Assembly: GCA_038874435.1 (NCBI GenBank)
Contig: JAVZCK010000004.1
Coordinates: 1-64,000, forward strand
Reading direction: 5' to 3'
Length of the DNA: 64,000 nt
Origin: Thermoplasmata archaeon
GTDB lineage: Archaea; Thermoplasmatota; Thermoplasmata; Lutacidiplasmatales; SKW197
In this document: in pieces, positions 51,521-60,465 of the stretch
Position numbering within the stretch: the stretch's first letter is position 1
How the letters are laid out: each line of letters opens with the position of its first letter
Made by a program: the position numbers and the translations under genes
The notes under the pieces: generated by a model
What the model was told of the DNA's origin: nothing
Seen by the model: the letters and a program-made list of their open reading frames with translations, nothing else
The model's database searches: none

Positions 51521-52249
51521 ATTAGGAAACACATCAATCTCCTCATATACCTTTTTCGCAAATTCTTCTTTTTGTTGCTTGCTGAACCCTACTGTCTTCT
51601 GGTTAAACCATTCGGTGATTCGCTCAACACCAGAAGCATGCTTCTCGCCCCACCAAATGGGATGCGTAAGAAACTGCAGAATCTTGCCCTTATGTTCTTT
51701 TATTACCCGGATTGGCTCACCAGCTCGAAATCTACATCTAGAATCAGAAATGTACCACTCCATAAGTTTAGCAGAATATGCGTTCACTCTGCCTGCAATG
51801 TGCTCACTTGAACGAAGCACCTGCTGTGGTGGTCTGTGAAAACTGATAGTTCTCACTTTCGTACCCAGCAAATCCTCCAAAATCCTACAGTCACTCGCCA
51901 CTTCTACACCAATCTTCTCAATAGATTGGATTTCTTTTCTGGAGAAATGGAGCCCAATATCATTCCCCATACCTAGTAATTTTTTGAGAACATCGCAATG
52001 TTCCTCCACATTGTATAGTGGTGAATTCACCATCACATAGTATGTGGAAACAAGCCCATGTTTTTGCTCAATCTCAGCCATTGCAATCGCCCTCTTGGGG
52101 TCAACATCAATATCATGACGAATGCAAACAGTGGGTTTTTCAATCTCCCTCTCTAGCACGTCCGCTAGCAATTCACACTTAAATTCACTGGAAAGCACAG
52201 ACAGAATTTTCCTGTAATAGTCAAAACTGAAGTCCGAGTTCCATTCCAT
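51515..52249 (-). CDS. Polysaccharide deacetylase-like protein
   Basis: A 244-aa protein with RHDIDVDPKRAIAM, the Asp/His metal motif at the start of NodB-like deacetylase domains, then DIGLHFSRKEIQSI as the second His region and SFHRPPQQVL as a later His-containing loop. It lacks a signal peptide, so it would act in the cytoplasm on a nucleotide sugar or lipid-linked sugar rather than on a wall polymer. A TATA box lies at 52270-52277. Confidence 0.75.
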   Translation of the reverse strand: MEWNSDFSFDYYRKILSVLSSEFKCELLADVLEREIEKPTVCIRHDIDVDPKRAIAMAEIEQKHGLVSTYYVMVNSPLYNVEEHCDVLKKLLGMGNDIGLHFSRKEIQSIEKIGVEVASDCRILEDLLGTKVRTISFHRPPQQVLRSSEHIAGRVNAYSAKLMEWYISDSRCRFRAGEPIRVIKEHKGKILQFLTHPIWWGEKHASGVERITEWFNQKTVGFSKQQKEEFAKKVYEEIDVFPNL

Positions 52250-52356
52250 AGTGGTGCATACATGGAATAGTATTTAACTTTTCTTCACCACAACTATAGC
52301 TACGGAAAGGCACTTATATAGGTTCGTTTTTGGTTGGAAGAAGTTGGAGGAATGCC

Positions 52357-53445
52357 ATGATTAAATTTGGTCCAGCAGGAATTCCGCTCTCATGTAAAGG
52401 GAGAACCTTGCGAGACGGAATTATTGATGTCCATTCTCTTGGTCTCACAGCACTGGAATACCAGATTCTCCGTGTGAATGTGGTTGAACGCTCACCTTAC
52501 GACGATGAGATAGGAAAACCAATGGCAGAAGTGAGTGAATTTGTGTTTGAAATCGTGCGTAAGGAAAAGAAGGGGACAACAGTGATTTCTGACATGACTG
52601 AGAAGATTCGTGGAAAGGACACACTGAGGATTCTGCTTACTGCCCCAACTAGGAATGTGGCAGACCTAAGAGAACTGAACAAACTCGCAAAGAGTATAGA
52701 TGTCTCACTCTCAATTCATGTGCCCTACTACATTGACCTCTGTAATTCGCCAGAAATTATCCAGAAAAGCATTTTTTACATGAAGCTAGGTGGAATAATT
52801 GCCAAAGAGCTAGATTGCAATCTTGTAGTAACCCATCTCGGGCCTTACCACCAGAGTAGGAGCAAGCGGGAGTCCTTAGCAATTGTGGAGAAACAAATTG
52901 CTAGCATCACAAAGTGGTATGCAGAACACGGGATCAAAGCCAAACTCGGACTGGAACCCAGTGGAAGAGAAGATATCATAGGCACAATGGACGAAATTTT
53001 TGGGTTGTGCAAGAAGGTTAAGGGAACACAGCCAGTGTTGAATATACCTCACCTTCATGCCAGAACTGGTGGCAAAATGAATGACAAAGGTGAAATTTAT
53101 CAACTTTTTGAGAAGGCGAGAAAATTTTCACCAGAACTCTACATTGTGTTTTCTGGTGTGATTGTGGAGGGCACCGCAGAGGTAAGAATGACACCAATAA
53201 AGGGTGGGACACTGAAATTTGAGCCATTAGCAGAGATACTAATAGACAACAATTACGATGCCACAATAATTTCAAATTCACCATTGCTCGAACATGATGC
53301 AATGTACATGAAGATAATGTATGAGCGTGTGTTTGCAAAGAAGGTGGCAAAAATAAAGGAAAAACTGGTGAAGAAAGAAGTCAAGAAGATGAAGGAAGTA
53401 AGGCAGAAGAAGAAAGTTGCCAAGGGAGGGAAGAAAGAGAAATGA
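52357..53445 (+). CDS. Endonuclease IV/xylose isomerase-like barrel protein
   Basis: A 362-aa TIM-barrel protein. Residues 1-290 resemble AP endonuclease 2/IV: IKFGPAGIPLSCKG, LSIHVPYYIDLCN, LVVTHLGPYHQ, LGLEPSGRED and LNIPHLHARTGG provide the metal-binding His/Glu residues. The last 35 residues are 17 lysines plus Ala/Val/Glu, a basic tail that could hold DNA. Endonuclease IV cuts 5' of abasic sites in base-excision repair. GGAGG is six bases before the ATG. Its stop overlaps the isomerase gene by ATGA, an odd pairing of DNA repair and sugar metabolism. Confidence 0.7.
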   Translation: MIKFGPAGIPLSCKGRTLRDGIIDVHSLGLTALEYQILRVNVVERSPYDDEIGKPMAEVSEFVFEIVRKEKKGTTVISDMTEKIRGKDTLRILLTAPTRNVADLRELNKLAKSIDVSLSIHVPYYIDLCNSPEIIQKSIFYMKLGGIIAKELDCNLVVTHLGPYHQSRSKRESLAIVEKQIASITKWYAEHGIKAKLGLEPSGREDIIGTMDEIFGLCKKVKGTQPVLNIPHLHARTGGKMNDKGEIYQLFEKARKFSPELYIVFSGVIVEGTAEVRMTPIKGGTLKFEPLAEILIDNNYDATIISNSPLLEHDAMYMKIMYERVFAKKVAKIKEKLVKKEVKKMKEVRQKKKVAKGGKKEK

Positions 53446-54014
53446 ATGCAACTGGTGAGAACCAGAAGAGCACTTTCCAGGAGGCAAAGAGTTACATTCT
53501 AGAGCGAGTAAAAGAAATTCTTGAAAATGGAGACATTGAGACGATAAATGTTGTGGTTGATAAGATTCTGAAAACAAGGCAGATTTTTGTTTATGGAGCT
53601 GGACGCTCTGGTATAGTGGGTAAGGCATTTGCGATGCGACTTGTGCAGATGGGGTTACGCGCTTACTTTATCGGTGAGACAATTACACCGATTGTGGAAC
53701 ATGGCGACCTCGTGTTTATTGTCTCAAACAAGGGCGAGACCTATTCTGCAATCCAGACCGCTAACATTGTGCGAAGAGTAGGTGGAGAGGTTGTAGTGCT
53801 CACATCCAACAGGCATTCAAAACTGGCATTGGCTGCAAACCACATTTTGGAACTGAAGATAGAACGAGATACAAAGCACAGAAGGTTTGCACCACTGGGC
53901 ACACTCTTTGAAGTTGCGGCATTCATATTCCTTGATGCCCTTGTGGCTGAGATCATGGAAAAGAAGAATGAGAATGAGGACACGATGAGAGCTAGGCATG
54001 CAATAATGGTGTAA
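53442..54014 (+). CDS. hxlB: 6-phospho-3-hexuloisomerase
   Basis: A 190-aa SIS-domain enzyme that interconverts hexulose 6-phosphate and fructose 6-phosphate. VYGAGRSGIVGKAFAMRLVQ (phosphate-binding start), YFIGETITPIVEHGDL and VVVLTSN are diagnostic for PHI. The usual ISGSGET loop reads VSNKGET here. It pairs biochemically with the HPS domain encoded at 178-1476, some 52 kb away, to make ribulose 5-phosphate or fix formaldehyde. Confidence 0.93.
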   Translation: MNATGENQKSTFQEAKSYILERVKEILENGDIETINVVVDKILKTRQIFVYGAGRSGIVGKAFAMRLVQMGLRAYFIGETITPIVEHGDLVFIVSNKGETYSAIQTANIVRRVGGEVVVLTSNRHSKLALAANHILELKIERDTKHRRFAPLGTLFEVAAFIFLDALVAEIMEKKNENEDTMRARHAIMV

Positions 54015-54018
54015 ATAG

Positions 54019-55029
54019 ATGATTGAGATAGATGGAAGCTATGGTGAGGGCGGAGGCCAGATTGTAAGGACTTCGGCAGCCCTTGCATTAATTACCCAAC
54101 AGCCAGTAAGAATAAAAAACATAAGGGCAAAGCGAGAAAGAGCGGGTTTAAGACCTCAGCACCTTTCAGCACTGAAATTACTCACTGAGTTAAGCGATAC
54201 GAAAATTAATGGGCTTAGAGTGGGAGCAACAGAGTTGGAGATTCTGCCTGGGAAACCAAGGGGTGGAAAAAAGAAAATTGACATAGGAACAGCAGGAAGT
54301 ATTGCACTTCTTCTTCAGTCAGTGCTTCTACCTTTTGTAGTTGGTAATGAAGAGCTTGAGCTGACAATAATCGGTGGAACAGATGTTACAAGGGCTCCGA
54401 CAATGGATTATGTAGCAAAGGTGCTTTTGTCTCTGATTAAAAAATTAGGTGTGGAAGCAGAGATTCATGTGGAACAGCATGGGTTTTATCCTGCAGGAGG
54501 TGGAATTGTTAATCTCAATCTGCGAAAATCACAGCTTCATTCATGGGTCTGTACGAAACCTGAAGGGGAACTTGAGTTGGTGGGGAAGATTGTTTGTGCC
54601 CATCTACCAGAACATGTGCCTTCAAGAATGAAGCATGCTGCTCTTAAAGTGTTTCTCGGCGAAGAGATGGCGGTAGAAATAGAATGGGTGCGCGCGAGAT
54701 GTCCTGGTGTGAGCATCACTCTGTGGGGGCAGTATGAGAACACCGTGCTTGGAAGTTCGGGTGTGGGAGAAAAGGGTGTGCCAGCAGAGCAGATTGGCGA
54801 GGAGTGTGCAGATGAGTTGAAGCGAAATTTGGCAAATGAGTGCACAGTGGACTCAAAAATGGCAGACCAGATTTTACCGTTTTTAGCGGTTGCAGAGGGC
54901 AGGTCTGAATTCACAACGAAGTATGTGAGCTTGCATGCAAGAACTGTTGCCTGGGTGATTGATAAATTTTTACAGAAAAAAATTGAATTTGTTGAGGAGA
55001 AGGAAAAGGTTGTGGTAAGGGTGAGTTAA
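54019..55029 (+). CDS. rtcA: RNA 3'-terminal phosphate cyclase
   Basis: A 336-aa enzyme that converts RNA 3'-phosphates to 2',3'-cyclic phosphates through an adenylated His. EIDGSYGEGGGQIVRTSAAL and IRAKRERAGLRPQHL are the family signature; the catalytic His lies in SLHARTVAWVIDKF near the C terminus. The stop codon directly abuts the ATG of top6A. Confidence 0.96.
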   Translation: MIEIDGSYGEGGGQIVRTSAALALITQQPVRIKNIRAKRERAGLRPQHLSALKLLTELSDTKINGLRVGATELEILPGKPRGGKKKIDIGTAGSIALLLQSVLLPFVVGNEELELTIIGGTDVTRAPTMDYVAKVLLSLIKKLGVEAEIHVEQHGFYPAGGGIVNLNLRKSQLHSWVCTKPEGELELVGKIVCAHLPEHVPSRMKHAALKVFLGEEMAVEIEWVRARCPGVSITLWGQYENTVLGSSGVGEKGVPAEQIGEECADELKRNLANECTVDSKMADQILPFLAVAEGRSEFTTKYVSLHARTVAWVIDKFLQKKIEFVEEKEKVVVRVS

Positions 55030-56112
55030 ATGGAGGCGGAAAAAAAGGAAAAGATGCTAAAAATCGTAGAAGAAATTTACAACCAGATTGCAAATGGTGA
55101 GATTCCAGCGATGAAGGTGTCTGTGAGGAGCAAGCAAAACATTTCGTTCTCAACCAAAACAAATGTCTGGAAGCTTGGGGAGATGCTTGGCACGAGAAGT
55201 GCAAAGAAACTTGACGGAGCTTTGATGCTGTTGCGAACGATGCATATGATTGAGTTTATTGAAGAGATGTTGAGGACTGGTAAGTCCTCTACCTTGAGAG
55301 AGCTTTATTACATTTCTGAGCAGTGGGAGATTGCAAAGTTTGGAAGCGAGGAAGAATCTAACAAGCTTGTGGAGGACCTTGAAATTGTAGCTTCTGCAAT
55401 GCGAGAGGACTTTCATTTGAGGCCGGAGGAGAATGGAGCTTCTGTGATAGGGAATTTGACAATAGAAGAGGTTAACCGAAAGGGTGAGAAGAAACGAATT
55501 AATTGCAGGGATGATGTGGGTGATGGTGGCTATGCTTTGCCTTACAATGTGGAAAAGGAAAAAATCAGTTTTGTGGAAGCGGATGCGAAATTTGTGATTG
55601 CAATAGAGTGCGGTGGTATGTTTGATAGATTGGCTGAGAATGGTTTTGATGAGGACTATGATGCGATTCTTGTTCATCTGAAGGGACAGCCAGCAAGAAG
55701 CACGCGGAGGTTCATAAAGCGGCTGAATGAAGAACTTGGGCTGCCAGTGGTGGTGTTCACAGATGGAGACCCTTGGTCTTTCAGAATTTACGCAAGTGTT
55801 GCATATGGTGCAATTAAGACAGCCCATATCAGCGAGTACCTGGCAACTCCTTCCGCTCAGTTTCTCGGTGTTACTGCTTCAGACATTGTTAACTACGATT
55901 TGCCTTCTGACAAACTCACAGATAAGGACATTGCTGCATTGCATGCTGAACTCACGGACCCAAGATTTAACGATGAATTCTGGAAAAACGAGATTGAACT
56001 TATGCTTAAAATTAACAAGAAGGCGGAACAGCAGTCACTGGCAAAGTACGGACTGAACTATGTCACAGACACTTATTTGCCTGAAAAGCTGCAGGAGATG
56101 GGGATAATTTAA
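55030..56112 (+). CDS. top6A: DNA topoisomerase VI subunit A (Spo11-like)
   Basis: The DNA-cleaving subunit of topoisomerase VI, 360 aa. The catalytic Tyr is in [12 protein letters not shown] (Y93/Y94) and the Toprim metal residues are E193 and DGDPWS (from D245). The enzyme relaxes and decatenates DNA with subunit B, which is not in this window, whereas B and A genes are often adjacent in euryarchaea. It shares the run with rtcA and hxlB, with no spacer to rtcA. The 3' end overlaps the convergent aglH-like gene by 4 bp. Confidence 0.96.
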   Translation: MEAEKKEKMLKIVEEIYNQIANGEIPAMKVSVRSKQNISFSTKTNVWKLGEMLGTRSAKKLDGALMLLRTMHMIEFIEEMLRTGKSSTLRELYYISEQWEIAKFGSEEESNKLVEDLEIVASAMREDFHLRPEENGASVIGNLTIEEVNRKGEKKRINCRDDVGDGGYALPYNVEKEKISFVEADAKFVIAIECGGMFDRLAENGFDEDYDAILVHLKGQPARSTRRFIKRLNEELGLPVVVFTDGDPWSFRIYASVAYGAIKTAHISEYLATPSAQFLGVTASDIVNYDLPSDKLTDKDIAALHAELTDPRFNDEFWKNEIELMLKINKKAEQQSLAKYGLNYVTDTYLPEKLQEMGII

Positions 56113-57083
56113 AAGAAGGCCAGAGCGAGAATTCCAAAAGAGGCAGTAAGCACCATTGTGATGAGTGTCACCTGTTCTTCCTTCAATCTGAAGAAGTATG
56201 GGAAGAGCCAGGACAGATAGTATGGGTGAGGTACTTTCAGCGTTCCATCTTTTCTTACCTCTCCGAATTTCTGGTGAGGGTATTTATCTTTCTTGAAGTT
56301 AAGCCAATAAACTGAAAGGAGAAAATGCAGTGTCATTGGTATGAGCATCACAAAGCCAAAGCTGTAAAAACCGTTTACAACAATGAGAACCCCCACGGCA
56401 GCACCCATCATGTAATCGCCACAGTTACCTGGAAACACTCTTGCAGGATACCAGTTGAAGACAAGAAAACCGAGTACTGAACCTGTGAGAATCAAAGTTA
56501 GTGGTAATGTTTCGAATTTTTGCACAAGCAGACACTTTGCAATTATGAAGAGGAAACATAGAAAAACATTGCCTGCACTCTGGCCGTTAAAGTTGGAGAA
56601 GATATTTACAAGGTTGGCAACTACAACTACATAAAGTGGTGCCACGATGATTAAGAGCAATCCAAGTGAAAAGGAAATGTCAAATGGGAGATAAACTTCG
56701 GGTGGAGAGAGCAAAATTACAGGAAGGGCAAGCGGAAATGGAAAGAGGACCATTATTGCTTTTCTTATTCCAGAAAATTTTTTGCCACTGACTCCAAGTA
56801 AATCATCAAACAAGCCGAAGCCAAAAAAGGCAGTGATTACAAAGAGGGGGATCAGGAGGTAAACATCAAAAATTGTGTCAAAGGTAGCTAGGACTGAGAT
56901 TGTGATAATTGTGCCTGCAAAAATCCCCATGCCACCAAAATCCGCAATTTCAGGTTTGTTGGGCTTGTACATATCTCTTCCTTTGTAACCCTTAACCCTT
57001 AGTTTTCGAATTAAAAAAGGCATCAATCCAAGTGTAAAAAGAAAGGACAAAATTGGACAAAACACATAATACAGGGAATACAT
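56109..57083 (-). CDS. GlcNAc-1-phosphate transferase, AglH/DPAGT1 type
   Basis: A 324-aa membrane protein with about ten helices. Family motifs are [12 protein letters not shown] near the N terminus, [12 protein letters not shown] (metal-binding Asp pair), [13 protein letters not shown] and [14 protein letters not shown]. It transfers a sugar 1-phosphate, probably GlcNAc-1-P, to dolichyl phosphate, the first step of archaeal protein N-glycosylation. The Asn-rich NosD surface proteins here are obvious potential acceptors. Confidence 0.9.
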   Translation of the reverse strand: MYSLYYVFCPILSFLFTLGLMPFLIRKLRVKGYKGRDMYKPNKPEIADFGGMGIFAGTIITISVLATFDTIFDVYLLIPLFVITAFFGFGLFDDLLGVSGKKFSGIRKAIMVLFPFPLALPVILLSPPEVYLPFDISFSLGLLLIIVAPLYVVVVANLVNIFSNFNGQSAGNVFLCFLFIIAKCLLVQKFETLPLTLILTGSVLGFLVFNWYPARVFPGNCGDYMMGAAVGVLIVVNGFYSFGFVMLIPMTLHFLLSVYWLNFKKDKYPHQKFGEVRKDGTLKVPHPYYLSWLFPYFFRLKEEQVTLITMVLTASFGILALAFF

Positions 57084-57200
57084 GACCTTACCACTTCCTT
57101 TACTTACTGGTCGTCTCTGTATCCAACAGCATGAATGAGAGACAATATAAAGGAGATGATAAGTTTTGCGGACAGATTGCTTTTAGCATACATAGATAAC

Positions 57201-57210
57201 TTTATTATCT
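57201..57210 (+). promoter_or_regulatory. TATA box of wecC
   Basis: TTTATTATCT, about 27 bp upstream of the ATG at 57232. Confidence 0.55.
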
Positions 57211-57231
57211 GCATTTATTCTCATATCATCC

Positions 57232-58509
57232 ATGTCAATTGCTGTTGTTGGTCTTGGTTATGTGGGTTTGCCTCTTGCCTGCAAATTTGCAGACAATGGG
57301 GAATATGTGTTTGGAATTGATGTCAACGAAGAAAAGGTCAACACAATTAATAAAGGGATTTTACCGTTTGGAGAAGATGAGCCAGGTTTAATTGAGCTGT
57401 TTGAGCGGGTCATAAAATCTGGGAGGTTAAAAGCTACAGATGATTTTTCTGTTTGCAGAGAGGTAGACGCAATATTTATCTGCACGCAGACACCCATTGA
57501 TGAGATAACAAAGGAGCCCATTTATGATGCACTAAAAAACGCAGTTTTAAATGTTGGAAAAAATATAAAACCAGGGATATTGGTTGTGGTGGAGAGCACA
57601 GTTGCGCCCTACACTATGGAGAAAATGGTTAAACCAATTCTAGAGGAAGCATCAGGCTTGAAAGTGGGGAAAGATTTACAATTAGTACACTGCCCTGAGA
57701 GAATTGCACCAGGTGTAACCCTACTTCACATAGAAACAATGCATCGTGTTGTGGGTGGTAACACAAAAGAGGGAATAGAGAGAGCTATCCAATATTACAG
57801 AAAGATTGTCAAAGGTGATTTGGATCCTACTGATTGGCTTACTGCGGAAGTGGTCAAAACTGTGGAAAACGCTGAGCGTGACCTCAAGATTGCATTTGCA
57901 AATGAAATTGCAATGGCATGTGAAGCAATTGGGATAGATTATTCACAAGTGAGAAAATTTGTGAACAAAGCACCATTAAGAGATTTGGTGTTTCCTGGTC
58001 CTGGTGTTGGTGGACATTGCATTCCGAAGGACCCATATCTGTTTATTTATGCCCTAAAAGGAAAATTTAAGCCAAAATTGTTGCTTACAGCGAGAAAAGT
58101 TAACGAGAAGATGCCAGAACATGTGGTGGAACTTGTAAAGAAAGCATTGAAAAAGAACAAAATCCAGATGAAGGATGCAATTGTGACAATTTTGGGATAT
58201 GCATACAAGGAAAACACGGACGATACAAGAAATACTCCTGCCGAGGAAGTTAGAAAGTTGCTGGAAAAGAAAGTGAAGGAAGTGCGAGTTCACGACCCGC
58301 ATGTAAATACAAAGTTTGTTGAGAAGGATTTGATTAAGTGCATTCAAGATGCTGACTGCCTTGTCCTTGTTACAGCCCACAATGAGTATAAAGAGTTATC
58401 ACCAGAGATTCTCACACAACATCTCAGACACAAAATTATTGTTGACACAAGAAATTTTCTGCCAGAAATGGAAGGTTTTACACAGATTTGCCTGGGTGTT
58501 GGAAAATGA
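57232..58509 (+). CDS. wecC: UDP-N-acetyl-D-mannosamine dehydrogenase
   Basis: A 425-aa enzyme that oxidises UDP-ManNAc to its uronic acid with two NAD. VVGLGYVGLPLACKFA is the NAD site; FVNKAPLRDLVFPGPGVGGHCIPKDP carries the catalytic Cys region; LGYAYKENTDDTRNTP is the C-terminal UDP-binding signature. Closely related UDP-glucose dehydrogenases differ in substrate, so UDP-GlcNAc or UDP-glucose cannot be ruled out. The next gene overlaps by ATGA. Confidence 0.9.
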   Translation: MSIAVVGLGYVGLPLACKFADNGEYVFGIDVNEEKVNTINKGILPFGEDEPGLIELFERVIKSGRLKATDDFSVCREVDAIFICTQTPIDEITKEPIYDALKNAVLNVGKNIKPGILVVVESTVAPYTMEKMVKPILEEASGLKVGKDLQLVHCPERIAPGVTLLHIETMHRVVGGNTKEGIERAIQYYRKIVKGDLDPTDWLTAEVVKTVENAERDLKIAFANEIAMACEAIGIDYSQVRKFVNKAPLRDLVFPGPGVGGHCIPKDPYLFIYALKGKFKPKLLLTARKVNEKMPEHVVELVKKALKKNKIQMKDAIVTILGYAYKENTDDTRNTPAEEVRKLLEKKVKEVRVHDPHVNTKFVEKDLIKCIQDADCLVLVTAHNEYKELSPEILTQHLRHKIIVDTRNFLPEMEGFTQICLGVGK

Positions 58510-59657
58510 ACATCTGCATGGTTGCTTATACTTATTACCCAAAAGATCCAAGAGTGCGAAAAGAGGCAGAGGCGCTTGCAGGAAATGGTTATAGCGTAGA
58601 TATAATCTGCATAAGGCAAAGTGGGGAAAAAAGGGAAGAGATAATAAACGGAGTTCGCGTGTTCAGATTACCAATGCAAACTGCACGAGAAAGCGGGAAG
58701 TTACGGTATGTCTACCAATACTTAATGTTTTTTTTGCTTGCTACATTTGCAGTATCTGTTTTCCATTTCCGAAAGAGATACCATGTTGTGCACACACATT
58801 CTCTACCTGATTTCATTGTGTTTGCTGGAATTTTCCCAAAACTCTTCGGTGCAAAGCTTGTTTTGGATTTGCATGAGTCAATGCCTGACATTTATCTATC
58901 CAAGTTTAATGCAAGAGAGGGTTTTGTTTACAAGCTTGTATGCCTTGCGGAGAGAATAAGCACCTCAGTTGCAGATGCTGTAATTACAGTTTCGGAATAC
59001 ATTGCGAAATTACTTGTTGAGAGAAGAACAAAAAAAGAAAAGTTAACAGTAATTCCAAATGTTCCAGATATAGATTTCTATCCGCCGAAATGCAGTGATG
59101 CAAAAGACATTGTTTTTGCTGGAAATCTCACAGAGTATCAAGATATAGATACTGTACTGGATGCAATGGTAAAACTTCCAGACTTTAAGTTTCATATTTT
59201 TGGAGATGGCATTCTGTTACCTCGGATAAAGGAAAAGATTGTGAAATTAAATCTGACAAACAGAGTATTTTTGTACGGATTTGTACCACAGAATGAGTTG
59301 AGGAGAAAGTTGATAACATCCGACTGGTTCATTGCTGTCCATCCGTGTAGAAACATAAGACTTGCCTGGATTGCATTGGGGAATAAAGCGCTAGAATATA
59401 CATTTTTGGGTTATGTAGTTGTTTCTTCAGACATGCCGGGAGTTAGAGAGGTATTTTCTGATGAGTGCTTTTATTATTATCTACCGGAAGATGCTGAGAG
59501 TTTAGCTAATGCAATTCGTCTTGCATATAGTGAGAAAGTAAAAACGATTGAAAAAATAAAGAAAGCTCAGGAAGTTATAAGGAGGAAAGGGATGAGTTGG
59601 AGTGATGTAAAAGGGAAACTCTTTCAGCTTTATTCTAGGCTTACTGCAGAAAGTTGA
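58506..59657 (+). CDS. Glycosyltransferase, GT4-like
   Basis: A 383-aa GT-B glycosyltransferase. N-terminal MNICMVAYTYYPKDPRVRKEAEALA is typical of GT4; the second domain has IVFAGNLTEYQDIDTV, LYGFVPQNELRRKL and the donor-site GNKALEYTFLGYVVVSSDMPGV. It transfers a sugar from a nucleotide donor onto a lipid-linked or growing glycan, exact linkage unknown. The ATG overlaps the wecC stop, so the uronic acid may be its donor. Confidence 0.85.
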   Translation: MNICMVAYTYYPKDPRVRKEAEALAGNGYSVDIICIRQSGEKREEIINGVRVFRLPMQTARESGKLRYVYQYLMFFLLATFAVSVFHFRKRYHVVHTHSLPDFIVFAGIFPKLFGAKLVLDLHESMPDIYLSKFNAREGFVYKLVCLAERISTSVADAVITVSEYIAKLLVERRTKKEKLTVIPNVPDIDFYPPKCSDAKDIVFAGNLTEYQDIDTVLDAMVKLPDFKFHIFGDGILLPRIKEKIVKLNLTNRVFLYGFVPQNELRRKLITSDWFIAVHPCRNIRLAWIALGNKALEYTFLGYVVVSSDMPGVREVFSDECFYYYLPEDAESLANAIRLAYSEKVKTIEKIKKAQEVIRRKGMSWSDVKGKLFQLYSRLTAES

Positions 59658-59700
59658 AGATAGAACAAATTAGGCAGTTCTCAATTGGTTGTAGTTCTGC

Positions 59701-60168
59701 CTACCCATGTTTCTTCCCGGGTGTAAGAATCCAGTCATATGGAATTTCCTTTGTGTCGGGTGGTAAGCGGTATTCATCTGGTTGCTTGCGATTGTATGGT
59801 TCTGTTGGAATGTTAATAACTATCGCTTCAGACTCACTCACACATTTCCAACCATGGTAAACTTCATTTGGAATAGCAACAAGCAATGGATTGTATTCTC
59901 CGATGAAAAATTCGTTGATTTCACCTTTTGTGGGAGAATTTGGTCTTGAGTCATAGAGAGCTAACTTTATCATCCCCTTGAGACAGCAAACATAGTCCGT
60001 CTGGAGCTTGTGATAGTGCCAGGCCTTTACAACACCAGGCAATGTTGTGGTCATGTAGACCTGCCCGAACTTGAGAAAAATTTCATCATCAGCACGCAGA
60101 ATCTCCATCAGGCGACCTCTCTCATCTGGAATGACACGCAAGGACTTTGTTTTTACACCTGAAATCAT
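59701..60168 (-). CDS. RmlC-like cupin (dTDP-sugar epimerase family)
   Basis: A 155-aa cupin. IPDERGRLMEILRADD, AWHYHKLQTDYVCCLKG and NPLLVAIPNEVYHGWKC match the dTDP-4-dehydrorhamnose 3,5-epimerase family, with the His of WHYHK in place. Shorter than classic RmlC (about 180 aa), as in the related ketoisomerase and uncharacterised cupins, so the activity is uncertain. TATA box AATAAATA (60190-60197) lies about 25 bp before the ATG at 60168; the GTG at 60183 is the longer alternative. Confidence 0.75.
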   Translation of the reverse strand: MISGVKTKSLRVIPDERGRLMEILRADDEIFLKFGQVYMTTTLPGVVKAWHYHKLQTDYVCCLKGMIKLALYDSRPNSPTKGEINEFFIGEYNPLLVAIPNEVYHGWKCVSESEAIVINIPTEPYNRKQPDEYRLPPDTKEIPYDWILTPGKKHG

Positions 60169-60197
60169 GGGTGAGGCATACACTTAAAGGTATTTAT

Positions 60198-60465
60198 TGA
60201 TTATGAGAACCGGGCTGCAGAAAAATCATAAGTGCCAGCAATTTTTCAGAGCATCCAGTAGTTTATTCATTCTATACCTTCAGAATGGGCTTACACCACA
60301 CATTTGTGAAACTGCTTTATCCTCCTCAAACAGGATGTGCACTAATTTGGTTTGCGCTTTGGAGAAAGGTATCTGTCCTGCAAGGGATAAACAACTTAGT
60401 GCACAATTACATCCTTGGTGTTTTCTTAGAAATATTGATTAGAGAGTTGCACTTACAGTTGACTA
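60198..60465. other. Intergenic region without recognisable gene
   Basis: This A+T-rich stretch between the cupin and the next glycosyltransferase contains only short overlapping open frames with no family resemblance, no tRNA and no clear repeat. It probably holds the promoter of the glycosyltransferase at 60466. Confidence 0.5.

Noticed and set aside
57084-57231. Possible tRNA or small RNA in the spacer before wecC, and in the spacer 28886-29033
   Set aside because: I could not fold a cloverleaf or find T-loop GGTTCGAATC-like sequence; only promoter elements are visible.
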